Origin: Poriferisodalis multihospitum
GTDB taxonomy: Bacteria; Actinomycetota; Acidimicrobiia; Acidimicrobiales; Poriferisodalaceae
Direction: 5' to 3'
DNA length: 19,334 bases
NCBI GenBank assembly: GCA_028278755.1
Contig: JAPYOI010000207.1
Span: 1 to 19,334, forward strand
Shown here: piece by piece, positions 7,752 to 15,590 of the stretch
How the letters are laid out: each line of letters starts with the position of its first letter
Numbering within the stretch: position 1 is the first letter of the stretch
The notes under the pieces: model-generated
The model's input: the letters and a program-made list of their open reading frames with translations, nothing else
What the model was told of the DNA's origin: nothing
Database searches by the model: none
Translations under genes and position numbers: made by a program

Positions 7752-8057
7752 ATGGGCAAGGCAACGGTGATTGGCAGCTTCACGTGTCAAGACGGCAAGG
7801 CTGACGAGATGGAGGCGGTGCTGGCTTCGATGGTCGAGGCCGCCAAGGGTGAGCCGGGCGTGGAGATCTACTCGTACCACCGGGGCGAGGGAAACCAGTT
7901 CTGGTTCTTCGCTCTCATGAGCGACGCAGAGTCGATGCAGCACCACGGCCAGACGCCTGCCATGCAGGAGGCGATGGCTGCGTTCGGTCCGCTCATGGGT
8001 TCGCCGCCGCAGATGCAGATGACGACGCCGATTGCGGCGATCGGACTCGATCTCTAG
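7752..8057 (+). CDS. Antibiotic biosynthesis monooxygenase (ABM/YgiN-like) domain protein
   Basis: A 101-residue single-domain protein of the dimeric alpha/beta-barrel ABM superfamily, the usual size for YgiN-like quinol monooxygenases and related small proteins. The family pattern is visible: a first strand ATVIGSFTCQDGKADEMEAVL, then GEPGVEIYSYHRGEGNQFWFFALMSD (strand-turn-strand with the aromatic cluster), then a helix MQHHGQTPAMQEAM and a final strand. These proteins are usually cofactor-free oxidases of quinols or stress-related; the substrate cannot be told. GAGGAG 7 bases before the ATG fixes the start. It lies 99 bases after the amidase gene, so it may be in the same transcript or have its own promoter. 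Confidence 0.85.
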   Translation: MGKATVIGSFTCQDGKADEMEAVLASMVEAAKGEPGVEIYSYHRGEGNQFWFFALMSDAESMQHHGQTPAMQEAMAAFGPLMGSPPQMQMTTPIAAIGLDL

Positions 8058-8120
8058 GCGCGTCGCACGGGCGCCGCGGCCGGCGGGCCTGACAGAGCGG
8101 ACCCGGCGGCCAGCCGTAGG

Positions 8121-8600
8121 GTGGGCGGCGTGCTGGCGGTGCTGATCCTGTTGCTCATCTCGGTTCCGCTGCTGGAGCTGTTCGTGATCGTGCAGGTGGC
8201 GGGCGGGCTCGGCGCCGGCCAGACCATCCTGCTGCTGGTCGTGGTGTCCATCGTGGGGGCCTGGATGGTGCGGCGATCCGGGCTCGGCGTGCTGAGTCAG
8301 ATCCGCACGCGAGTGGCGCAGGGCGAGATTCCCGGCAACGAACTCGTGGACGGGCTGCTGATCCTGCTGGCCGGCGCATTCATGCTCACACCCGGCTTCC
8401 TGACCGACGCTGCCGGGTTGATCATGCTCTTTCCGCCGACCCGCAAGGTCGTACTCTCGGTGCTCGTGCGCCGCTATGCCAAGCGAGTCGACATCGCTGG
8501 CTGGTCTGGCGCACAGGGCAGTCCTGGCGGTCCTCGTCGCTTCGGCTCCCCCCTCGACGCCGAGAGCTACACGAAGGACACCGATGACCGGTCCAACTGA
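8121..8600 (+). CDS. fxsA: FxsA family membrane protein
   Basis: A 159-residue inner-membrane protein of the FxsA family; overexpression of E. coli FxsA relieves exclusion of phage T7 by the F plasmid. The N-terminal membrane segment VLAVLILLLISVPLLELFVIVQV, the second segment TILLLVVVSIVGAWMV and the following RRSGLGVLSQIRTRVAQGEIPGNELVDG amphipathic block are typical, as is the AGAFMLTPGFLTDAAGLIMLFPPTR signature near residue 90. A hydrophilic tail of about 40 residues follows. The start is GTG at 8121, or GTG at 8130, which gives a more typical N-terminus; neither has a clear ribosome site. Its last 17 bases overlap the start of the SH3b gene, which implies translational coupling. Confidence 0.9.
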   Translation: MGGVLAVLILLLISVPLLELFVIVQVAGGLGAGQTILLLVVVSIVGAWMVRRSGLGVLSQIRTRVAQGEIPGNELVDGLLILLAGAFMLTPGFLTDAAGLIMLFPPTRKVVLSVLVRRYAKRVDIAGWSGAQGSPGGPRRFGSPLDAESYTKDTDDRSN

Positions 8601-9480
8601 GTTTGCAGAGCCCCACGGCATGGAGCGCGCGCCTTCTGAGGGGCTCATCGCGCTGAAGGATCGACTGCCGCTGGGCGTAGCGCTGCTCGCGCTCATCGTG
8701 GCGATCGCGGCGCTGGTGGTCGCCCTCGGGGAATCCGACGACGACAGCGCCGAGGCCGTCGATGAACGGCCTGAGCCTGCCGCCGTCACGTCGGCGCCTG
8801 TGGCAACCGCACCGGCACCGATTCCCACCACCACCATCGGCACGGTCCAGACGCTGCCGCCCCCGCCCACGACAACGGCCGCGCAGCAGGTCGTGACCGC
8901 CACGACGGCGGCCGATTCCGACGGTGAGGCCGAGCAGCGCCTGGTGCTGTCCGTCGTGGGCATCGGCTACGACAGCACGCTCAACGTGCGCGAGGAGCCC
9001 GGCGGCCAGATCGTGGCCAAGCTCGACTCCACGGGCACCGGCATCGTTCCCACCGGCACCAGGCAAGAGGTGTCCGGGGTGCTCTGGCACGAAGTGCACG
9101 CAGCCGGTGTGATCGGCTGGGTCAGCGGCGACTACGTGACGCCGCTGGGCGCGACCGCCGACACCACCACTCAGATTGTGGCGCGCCTCGGCCAGACGCC
9201 CAGCGCGGCGAACCTGGCGGCACTGGGACGGACCGTCGCAGGCGCCGTGGCATCAGAGGAACCCGAATCGCGAGTGAGGATCTCAGGCGAGCCCACCGTG
9301 GGCGAACTCAGCGAGGTCACGATGGATGTCGTCGGTCAGCCCGACGATTCGATCCGCGGCTTCCGGCTGCGCGTGTTCGCGACCCGCAACAGCGACGGAA
9401 CGTTCACGCTGCGCAACGTCGAGGGCACCGTGATGTGTTACATCGATCGCGGCGTGAGCGCGCAGGGCCTCTGCAACTGA
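8584..9480 (+). CDS. Membrane-anchored SH3b domain protein
   Basis: A 298-residue protein. A cytoplasmic N-terminus of about 30 residues is followed by one membrane segment (LGVALLALIVAIAALVVAL) and a long Thr/Pro/Ala/acidic linker. Next comes a bacterial SH3 (SH3b) domain recognisable from STLNVREEPGGQIVAKL, the LWHEVH stretch and GWVSGDYVTPL. SH3b domains often bind peptidoglycan or peptides at the cell envelope. A C-terminal region of about 100 residues, including SIRGFRLRVFATRNSDGTF, is unassigned and ends with two Cys (VMC and GLC) that could form a disulphide outside the cell. The ATG at 8584 has GAAGGA 6 bases upstream and overlaps the end of fxsA by 17 bases. The TM-linker-repeat layout resembles the RCC1-repeat protein upstream. 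Confidence 0.85.
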   Translation: MTGPTEFAEPHGMERAPSEGLIALKDRLPLGVALLALIVAIAALVVALGESDDDSAEAVDERPEPAAVTSAPVATAPAPIPTTTIGTVQTLPPPPTTTAAQQVVTATTAADSDGEAEQRLVLSVVGIGYDSTLNVREEPGGQIVAKLDSTGTGIVPTGTRQEVSGVLWHEVHAAGVIGWVSGDYVTPLGATADTTTQIVARLGQTPSAANLAALGRTVAGAVASEEPESRVRISGEPTVGELSEVTMDVVGQPDDSIRGFRLRVFATRNSDGTFTLRNVEGTVMCYIDRGVSAQGLCN

Positions 9481-9512
9481 CGGCACCGGCCGCGGGAGAC
9501 CCGGGGGCTCTC

Positions 9513-10478
9513 GTGCACAGCGTTCGCCTGCGGGTAGTCGTTGTCGCGATCGTCGGCGTGCTGGCCTTCGGGCCCGGCTGGTTTGCCTACGCGGCAATCG
9601 ACCATCCCCTCGTCGGCACTCCCTACGGCGTGGCACTGGGAGCGTGCACGGCGGTGGCGGTGCTGAGCTGGATGGCGTCGATCCTGACGCGGGACGCCTC
9701 CTGGGTGGACCGGCTGTGGTCAATCGTGCCGGCGCTGTACTGCGGGATCGTTCTCGCCGACGTGGGATTCGGCTCGGCCCGGGTCGCGGTGATGACGGCG
9801 CTGGCGGGCGCGTGGGGTGCACGGCTCACCTTCAACCTGATCCGTCGGGGCGGGTGGCGGCCCGACAGCGAGGACTACCGATGGACCTATCTCCGAGAGC
9901 AGATCGGCCAGCGGAGAGTTCTCGGCTGGCAGATCGGCGAGGTGGGTTTCCAGGCATTCAACGTGCTCTTCGTGTCGTTCGGCCAGATGGCGCTCATCTG
10001 GCTGTTCACGTCGCCGGTGCACCGGGCGTGGCAGCACGCCGATGTGCCGCTGGGCTGGCTTGACTACGTCGCGATCGTGGCGTTCGTGGTGCTGCTGGTG
10101 CTGGAAACCGTCGCCGACCAGCAGGTGTGGCGGTTCCAGCAGGACAAGGCGCGGCTCGCGGCCGAGGGCGCCGAGGTGGAGCGGCCGTTCCTCACCGAGG
10201 GGCTGTTCCGCTACTGCCGCCATCCCAACTGCACCTGCGAGCAGGCCATGTGGATCGTGTTCTACCTGTTCGCGATCTCGGCGTCGGGCCAGCTGTGGCA
10301 CTGGACCGGGCTGGGCTGGGTGATCCTGCTGCTGCTGTTCGCCGTCTCGACGAGGCTTACCGAGAAGATCTCGGGCGAGAGGTATCCCGCCTACAGCCTC
10401 TACCAGGCCGCAGTGCCGATGTTCGTGCCCAACCCGCTCAACCCGAGGCGGCGAAGAGCGCGGCTGGTGTACCTGTAG
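9513..10478 (+). CDS. DUF1295 family membrane protein (steroid 5-alpha-reductase-like fold)
   Basis: A 321-residue polytopic membrane protein of the DUF1295 / steroid 5-alpha-reductase-like group, with about seven hydrophobic segments. Family signatures are clear: SWVDRLWSIVPALY near residue 70, WGARLTFNLIRRGGWRPDSEDYRW, and the C-terminal NAD(P)H-side block EGLFRYCRHPNCTCEQAMW followed by GERYPAYSLYQ. The usual RHPNYF core is changed to RHPNCTC, giving Cys235, Cys240 and Cys242 in eight residues. The biochemical role is not established for the family. I chose GTG at 9513, 32 bases after the SH3b gene and preceded by a G-rich run; an ATG at 9435 would overlap that gene and add non-family sequence. 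It converges on a VOC gene whose stop is 5 bases away. Confidence 0.87.
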   Translation: MHSVRLRVVVVAIVGVLAFGPGWFAYAAIDHPLVGTPYGVALGACTAVAVLSWMASILTRDASWVDRLWSIVPALYCGIVLADVGFGSARVAVMTALAGAWGARLTFNLIRRGGWRPDSEDYRWTYLREQIGQRRVLGWQIGEVGFQAFNVLFVSFGQMALIWLFTSPVHRAWQHADVPLGWLDYVAIVAFVVLLVLETVADQQVWRFQQDKARLAAEGAEVERPFLTEGLFRYCRHPNCTCEQAMWIVFYLFAISASGQLWHWTGLGWVILLLLFAVSTRLTEKISGERYPAYSLYQAAVPMFVPNPLNPRRRRARLVYL

Positions 10479-10483
10479 TTCAG

Positions 10484-10888
10484 CTAGGCAGGGTCGGGCA
10501 TCTCGGCGGTGCCGTATCCCTCGTCCACTACGCCTTCGGTGAAGAATGCCTCCCACCACAGGCCGTTGGGGTCGGTCACCCACGACTTGTGCTGCAGCTG
10601 GTAGCCGCACACCAGGTCGTCTTGATCGGAACGGGCCAGGTCGGCCGCATCGATGTGGGAGCGCAGATCGGTGAGCTCGTCATGCGTGTCCACCTGGATG
10701 CCGTAGTGGGCCGAGCCTGGCTGGCCGCAGCCATGGGTGTCGAGCGAGAAGTTGACCCGGGGGTCGTCGAGCATCCACTTGGCGTAGTCGGGGCGCCGCA
10801 GCGTGGGCTCGCAGCCGAACAGCCGGGTGTAGAACTCGATGGACTCGTCAAGGTCGTCGACCTGCAATCCGACGTGCATACGCCGCAT
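10484..10888 (-). CDS. VOC family protein, CadI/ArsI-like
   Basis: A 134-residue single vicinal-oxygen-chelate domain protein. It resembles the cadmium-induced CadI / ArsI (C-As lyase) branch: MHVGLQVDDLDESIEFYTRLFG at the start, YAKWMLDDP, SAHYGIQV, and VCGYQLQHKSWVTDPNGLWWE at the end. Probable metal ligands are His5, His61 and Glu113. ArsI enzymes carry a vicinal Cys pair just before the YxLQ motif; here only Cys94 is kept and the next residue is Gly, so C-As lyase activity is doubtful. The start is uncertain: ATG at 10888 gives the family N-terminus, while ATG at 10912 or GTG at 10921 would add 8 or 11 basic residues. It is transcribed away from the alpha/beta hydrolase gene with about 100 bases between. 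Confidence 0.85.
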   Translation of the reverse strand: MRRMHVGLQVDDLDESIEFYTRLFGCEPTLRRPDYAKWMLDDPRVNFSLDTHGCGQPGSAHYGIQVDTHDELTDLRSHIDAADLARSDQDDLVCGYQLQHKSWVTDPNGLWWEAFFTEGVVDEGYGTAEMPDPA

Positions 10889-10991
10889 GACTCGCACGAT
10901 AGAGCGCCGCATGGTTGGCACGAAAGGACAAGGCCGGACAAATCCGCGGCAGACTCATCGCCGCCAGCCCCGCTGCCACCAGGAGACCTCC

Positions 10992-11894
10992 ATGCCCTTT
11001 GCGCCCGCCAACACCCATGAAGCGACAGCGATCGAGCTCTACTACGAGACGCATGGCGATCCGGCCGATCCGGCGCTGCTGCTGGTGAACGGGTACTCGT
11101 CGCAGATCCTGGGGTGGCGGGCCGGCTTCCGGGAGCAGCTCGCCGAGCGGGGACGATTCGTCATCAGCTTCGACAACCGCGATGTCGGCCTGTCGACGCA
11201 CTTGGACGGGGTCGAGGTGGACGTGGTGGCGGTCACCAAGGCCGCGCTGGCGGGCGAACCGGTGCCGCCCGTGCCCTACACGCTGTCCGACTTCGGCAAC
11301 GATGGCATGGGGCTGCTGGACCATCTGGGCATCGAGTCCGCGCACATCGCCGGGGTGTCGATGGGCGGGATGATCGTGCAGCAGATGGCGATTGATCACC
11401 CCGATCGGGTGCTGTCGATGACCTCGATCATGTCGACGACCGGTGAGCGCGGGTATTTCGATTCGGCGCCCGAGGCGCTCGAAGCGCTGACCGCCCCGCC
11501 GCCGGTGGACCGGGACGAGTTCATCGCCAACGGCGTGGCGTCGTCACAGATCTGGTCGAGCCGGCGCCACTACGACCCCGATGCGATGGCCGGGTTCCTG
11601 GCTGCTGCATTCGACCGCATGTTCTACCCCGAGGGGCTCCCCCGCCAGATGGCGGCCGTTCGAGGCTCGGCGCCCCGAGCCGAGGCCCTCGGGCGGTTGG
11701 GAGTGCCGACGCTGGTGATCCACGGGCGGGACGACACGCTGATCTTGCCGAACGGCGGCGAGCGCACTGCCGAGCTGATCCCGGGTGCGCACCTGCTGCT
11801 GCTCGGCGACATGGGCCATGACCTGCCCGAGCCGCTGTGGCCGGTCATCATCGACGCCATCATCAGCCACACTGCTCACGCGGAGACATCATGA
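10992..11894 (+). CDS. Alpha/beta hydrolase
   Basis: A 300-residue cytoplasmic alpha/beta-hydrolase-fold enzyme. The oxyanion-hole region is LLLVNGYSSQILGWR (about 29-43), FDNRDVGLST follows, and the nucleophile elbow is GVSMGG with Ser123. The acid is Asp247 or Asp248 in VIHGRDDTL, and the base is His276 in DMGHDLP. The FDNRDVGLS pattern is common in esterase/epoxide-hydrolase-like and aromatic-degradation hydrolases. The substrate is unknown. AGGAG six bases before the ATG decides the start; an upstream in-frame ATG at 10839 lies in the antisense of the VOC gene. The stop overlaps the start of the FMN reductase gene by ATGA, so the two are translationally coupled. Confidence 0.92.
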   Translation: MPFAPANTHEATAIELYYETHGDPADPALLLVNGYSSQILGWRAGFREQLAERGRFVISFDNRDVGLSTHLDGVEVDVVAVTKAALAGEPVPPVPYTLSDFGNDGMGLLDHLGIESAHIAGVSMGGMIVQQMAIDHPDRVLSMTSIMSTTGERGYFDSAPEALEALTAPPPVDRDEFIANGVASSQIWSSRRHYDPDAMAGFLAAAFDRMFYPEGLPRQMAAVRGSAPRAEALGRLGVPTLVIHGRDDTLILPNGGERTAELIPGAHLLLLGDMGHDLPEPLWPVIIDAIISHTAHAETS

Positions 11895-12457
11895 AGCTCC
11901 TGGCGTTCGCCGCCTCCAACAGCAGCCAGTCGATCAACCGGCAGCTCGTCGACTACGTCATCGGGTTGCTGCAGGGCGGCGAGATCGACGGTGTGGACCC
12001 CGATGCGCTCGAGATCAGCACGCTCGATCTGAACGACTTCGAGATGCCGATCTACAGCATCGACCGGCAGGAGGCCGGGGGCATCCCGCAGCCGGCGCAC
12101 GACTTCTACAACGCGCTCGGGGCGGCCGATGCGCTGCTGATCTCGTTCGCCGAGCACAACGGCTCGTACACGGTCGCCTATAAGAACGTGTTCGACTGGG
12201 CGTCGCGGATCGACATGCGCGTGTACCACGACAAGCCGATCGTGATGCTGTCCACATCGCCGGGCGGCGGGGGTGGCGGCTTCGTGCTGCGAACGGCCAG
12301 TCACCTCGCCGGGTACTTCGGCAACGAGATTCTGGCGACCCTGTCGATTCCCCGGTTCGTCGAGAACTTCGACACCGAGGCCGGCGCAGTGAGCGATCCC
12401 GACCTCGATGCCCAGCTGCGGGAGGCCCTGGCCACGCTGACGAGCGTTTGTGACTGA
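11891..12457 (+). CDS. NADPH-dependent FMN reductase family protein
   Basis: A 188-residue flavodoxin-like-fold protein of the NADPH-dependent FMN reductase (SsuE/ChrR-like) family. The FMN phosphate loop is AASNSSQSINRQL (7-19), and AEHNGSYTVAYKNVFDWASR (about 87-106) matches the family's E-x-N-x-S-x-P-x-x-LKN-x-IDW motif with the Pro replaced. STSPGGGGGG (121-130) is the second flavin-binding loop. It would reduce flavin, quinone or similar acceptors with NAD(P)H in the cytoplasm. The ATG at 11891 has GGAG five bases upstream and overlaps the hydrolase stop by 4 bases; its end overlaps the FAD monooxygenase start by 8 bases. This strong coupling implies roles in one pathway. Confidence 0.92.
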   Translation: MKLLAFAASNSSQSINRQLVDYVIGLLQGGEIDGVDPDALEISTLDLNDFEMPIYSIDRQEAGGIPQPAHDFYNALGAADALLISFAEHNGSYTVAYKNVFDWASRIDMRVYHDKPIVMLSTSPGGGGGGFVLRTASHLAGYFGNEILATLSIPRFVENFDTEAGAVSDPDLDAQLREALATLTSVCD

Positions 12458-14063
12458 CGCGACCGTTCTCATCGCAGGTGCGGGGCCGGCAGGGTTGTCG
12501 ATGGCGATCCTGCTCGGGCGACTCGGGCTCGACGCGATCGTTGTGGAGCGGCGCGGAGGTGTGAACCCGCACCCTCGGGCCCGATCGGTCAACGTGCGGA
12601 CCGCCGAGATCATGCGCCAGTGGGGCGTGCTGGACGAGATCGAGGCCGTGAGCCTGCCGCTGCCGTGGACCGAGCAGTTCGTGTACTGCGAGACGCTGGC
12701 CGGCACCGAGATCGGCCGGGTGACGACGGGAGTGCAACCGGTCGTGGACGGTGTGGAGCTGTCGCCGGTGCCGTGGCTGCTGACGTCGCAGGACCGGATC
12801 GAGGAAGTCCTGCTGCGCCGACTGGCGGGCATGAGGGAGGTGCAGATCTGCTGGGACACGGAGCTTGTCGAGGTCACCCAGGACAGCGACGGGGTCGCGG
12901 CGGAGGTCCGTGGCTCATCGGGGACCCGGCAGCTTCGTGCCCGGTGGCTCGTGGGCGCGGACGGGGCCGGGTCGCGGGTGCGCCAGAGCCTCGGTATCGA
13001 GATGGATGGCATCGCCAGCTTCGGGACGATGATCAACTGCCAGTTCTACGCCGACCTGGGCCCGTGGACCGATCATCGCCCGTCAGCCCTGTACTGGACG
13101 ACGAAGCCGGCCCGCAACGTCTTCCAGAAGATCGACACCAATGATCGGTGGCTGTGCCAGATCAACTACGACCCGGCGACGCACCGCCCGGAGGACTTCA
13201 CGACCGACGTGGCCGAGCAGTGGATCCGGCGTTCGATCGGGGACGAGGCGCTTTCCGACGGATTCGACCTGCGGGTGACTGACGTCATCCCATGGGTGAT
13301 GTCCTCGACGGTGGCGGAGCGGTTCCGGGACGGTCGGGTGTTCCTGATCGGCGATGCTGCGCACCAGCTGCCCCCCACCGGCGGGTTCGGCATGAACACG
13401 GCCGTTCAAGACGCCCACAACCTGGCGTGGAAGTTCGCTGCCGTGGCCGACGGCCATGCCGGCGAGCGGTTGCTGGACACCTACGAGGCCGAACGGGCAC
13501 CCATAGCCCAGTACAACGCCGATCGGTCCCGTGAGAACTCCCGAAGCGTCGGGCGGATCCGGCGGCTGGTCGAATCGGGCACGGCAACCATCGACGAGAA
13601 GCGTGTGGCCCTCGCGTCCTCCGAGCGGTACGGGAACTGGCTCGGGATGGACCTCGGGCTGCACTACGAGGACGGCTGCCTGATCGGCGACGGCACAGCG
13701 CCACCGCAGGTCGACGACCCGGTGACCGACTACGCGCCGACGGCTCGGCCGGGACACCGCGCTCCCCATGTGCCGATCGACTTCGACGGGGCGACCTCAA
13801 CGCTGGATCTCTTCGACACGCAGTTCGTGCTGATCTGCGGTGCCGACGTCGATCTTGGCGATGGCGTTGCGGCCCACCCGATGATTCGTGTGCTGCGGCT
13901 CGGCATCGACCTCGACGATCCTGGCGGTGACCTCGCAGCCGCGTATGGCATCGGTCAGGCGGGTGCCGTGCTGGTGCGCCCCGACGGCCATGTCGCCTGG
14001 CGCGACCCCAATCCGACGACCGCTGCCGCCGTGGCCGCCTTCGACAGCCTGCTCATGTGTTGA
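12450..14063 (+). CDS. Class A FAD-dependent aromatic monooxygenase (PheA/TfdB family)
   Basis: A 537-residue cytoplasmic flavoprotein hydroxylase. The N-terminal FAD-binding motif is VLIAGAGPAGLSMAI with GxGxxG at 10-15 and Glu33 for the ribose. The DG motif GADGAGSRVR is at 169-178, and the GD motif FLIGDAAHQLPPTGGFGMN at 298-315. The last 130 or so residues form the thioredoxin-like C-terminal domain of phenol-2-monooxygenase-type enzymes (VLICGADVDL... and VLVRPDGHVAWRDP). It would hydroxylate an aromatic ring or similar substrate with NAD(P)H and O2. Start GTG at 12450 overlaps the FMN reductase end by 8 bases; no ATG gives the full FAD motif. Upstream hydrolase and reductase complete a likely degradation cassette. 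Confidence 0.93.
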   Translation: MTDATVLIAGAGPAGLSMAILLGRLGLDAIVVERRGGVNPHPRARSVNVRTAEIMRQWGVLDEIEAVSLPLPWTEQFVYCETLAGTEIGRVTTGVQPVVDGVELSPVPWLLTSQDRIEEVLLRRLAGMREVQICWDTELVEVTQDSDGVAAEVRGSSGTRQLRARWLVGADGAGSRVRQSLGIEMDGIASFGTMINCQFYADLGPWTDHRPSALYWTTKPARNVFQKIDTNDRWLCQINYDPATHRPEDFTTDVAEQWIRRSIGDEALSDGFDLRVTDVIPWVMSSTVAERFRDGRVFLIGDAAHQLPPTGGFGMNTAVQDAHNLAWKFAAVADGHAGERLLDTYEAERAPIAQYNADRSRENSRSVGRIRRLVESGTATIDEKRVALASSERYGNWLGMDLGLHYEDGCLIGDGTAPPQVDDPVTDYAPTARPGHRAPHVPIDFDGATSTLDLFDTQFVLICGADVDLGDGVAAHPMIRVLRLGIDLDDPGGDLAAAYGIGQAGAVLVRPDGHVAWRDPNPTTAAAVAAFDSLLMC

Positions 14064-14078
14064 CGGCCAATCGTCGGG

Positions 14079-15416
14079 CTAGGGCGTCCAGAGCAGGGTG
14101 TCGGCCATGAATTGGCTCCAGGCGAACCAGAACGACTGGTGGCCTTCGATGGGTTCACCGGCGGCGTCGACTGCACGCACCCCGCCGCCGTCGAGTTGCA
14201 GCGTGACGCCGCTGAGCTCCACCGTCCCGCCGGCTTCTAGCTCGGCCACGGCCGCGTCGACGGGGAATGCGACCGGCGTGCCGTCGTCGAGCACCACGCC
14301 GAAGACCTGGTCCTGCACGCTGAGACGCTCGTCGACGTCGCCGACCGGGAAGATCGGCCCGTTGTCGTCACGGCCGCCCAGCGGGTTGAGCGGGTAGCTG
14401 CGCCCGATCCCTCCGTCCTCGGCCACGATCGTCGTGTCGGGATGGGCCGCCTTCCACTCGCCCCAGGTCGTGGTGACCACGGTGGTCTGTGGCAGCACGA
14501 CGCCCTGGCGGCGCAGCGGGCCCGAGATGGCCCTGCCCGTGAACGTGTTGAACACCGACTTGGTGACGAGGTCGTACATGACCTTGTTCGACCGAGACAG
14601 CAGGCCCGAGGTTCGCAGCACGGGCGTGGCCACGCCGTCGGGCACCTCCTCGGTCAGGTACGCCTGGGCCGAGCCGCACAGCGTGCAATACGGCATGCCG
14701 ATGCGGCGCCCGCCGAGCGTGTCGTTGATCATCTCGTGGATTTCCATGATGTGGCGGGGGTAGGCGCGGGCCTCGCCGCCGAGCACGACGGCGAACACGA
14801 TGCCGTCGTCGGGGTACCAGGAACCGCCCTCGACGTCGGTGACGCCGGGATTGTCGAGGGCGGGGATGCAGCCCCGGGGGCACAGTCGGGGGTCGCCGAG
14901 CTCGCGGTTGTCGATGAGCACACCGCCCCAGCTCACGATGCGCCAGTCGATGTCTGAGTCGACGTCGTCGAAGAACGGCTGCCAGCCGGGTTCGACCAGC
15001 GTGAACAGCCGCTCCTTGTACTCGGCGTAGCCGTCGAAGACGGGCAAGTCCCAGGCGAGCAGGTGGTCGGTTACCGACTGCCATGGGCTGCGCAGGGCGA
15101 CGGGGTCGTCGGCCAGCCTGACGCCGGTGAGCGACTGGAAGGCCGAGATGGCCCCGTCGGTGAGTTCGCCGGGAGGGATGAACCTGAGCAGGTCGGAGAC
15201 GATCCACCCGAGTCGAGGGTCACCCGTCTGGCCTAGCCGGGCAATGGCGTCGCCGCTGATGCCGCCTCGCTGCAAGCCGGACCAGATCATGTTGAGGTCG
15301 TTGAGCGCGGCGCGTTGCAGCGGGCCGGTCTGCACCTCGGGCGCGGGAGGGAACGTGTACAGCAGGGTGGCTACAAGCAACGCCGTGACGGACCGGGCGA
15401 GCATGCGGAACCGCAC
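14079..15416 (-). CDS. Exported DUF3179 domain protein
   Basis: A 445-residue protein with an N-terminal signal or anchor (MLARSVTALLVATLLYTF), so probably exported. The C-terminal half is a DUF3179 domain: EARAYPRHIMEIHEMINDTLGG, then GMPYCTLCGSAQAY with Cys244 and Cys247, then LRTSGLLSRSNKVMYD, and the closing FWFAWSQFMADTLLW. A CPRGCIPALDNP segment (179-190) adds a second Cys pair. The Cys pairs might bind metal or form disulphides; function is unknown. Start is GTG at 15416 or ATG at 15404, both consistent with the signal. It converges with the FAD monooxygenase (15-base gap) and diverges from the VOC/SDR pair. Confidence 0.88.
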   Translation of the reverse strand: MRFRMLARSVTALLVATLLYTFPPAPEVQTGPLQRAALNDLNMIWSGLQRGGISGDAIARLGQTGDPRLGWIVSDLLRFIPPGELTDGAISAFQSLTGVRLADDPVALRSPWQSVTDHLLAWDLPVFDGYAEYKERLFTLVEPGWQPFFDDVDSDIDWRIVSWGGVLIDNRELGDPRLCPRGCIPALDNPGVTDVEGGSWYPDDGIVFAVVLGGEARAYPRHIMEIHEMINDTLGGRRIGMPYCTLCGSAQAYLTEEVPDGVATPVLRTSGLLSRSNKVMYDLVTKSVFNTFTGRAISGPLRRQGVVLPQTTVVTTTWGEWKAAHPDTTIVAEDGGIGRSYPLNPLGGRDDNGPIFPVGDVDERLSVQDQVFGVVLDDGTPVAFPVDAAVAELEAGGTVELSGVTLQLDGGGVRAVDAAGEPIEGHQSFWFAWSQFMADTLLWTP

Positions 15417-15590
15417 GCGGCCACCCTATGACGCGGCAGGGTTCACTCTGCCCTCACCACCTGTGCATTGAGCAGCGTTCGAAGCGGCTCGTGCCTCATC
15501 GGTACGCTCGGTTGCGAGCAGTTGCGGGCGGCGGTTGGCGTGGTCGGCAACGTCAGCGTCAGCGGCCGATGAGCCCCGGGAGGTTGCCCG
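15417..15590. promoter_or_regulatory. Divergent intergenic region
   Basis: This 174-base gap between the DUF3179 gene (minus) and the VOC/SDR pair (plus) should hold promoters for both. I see no clear promoter pair. GGGAGG at 15579-15584 is the ribosome site of the VOC gene. No convincing operator or hairpin was recognised. Confidence 0.35.

Noticed and set aside
7666..7771. Possible 35-residue ORF between the amidase and ABM genes
   Set aside because: It has no ribosome site and runs into the ABM gene, and nothing in the peptide supports a function.
7725..8963. 412-residue minus-strand frame across the ABM, FxsA and SH3b genes
   Set aside because: It crosses three plus-strand genes with clear family motifs; its own sequence is Ser/Ala/His-rich without a domain.
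10472..10491. Imperfect hairpin at the convergent DUF1295/VOC stops
   Set aside because: The stem is short and bulged (CCTG-TAG with CTA-GG-CAGG); too weak to list as a terminator.
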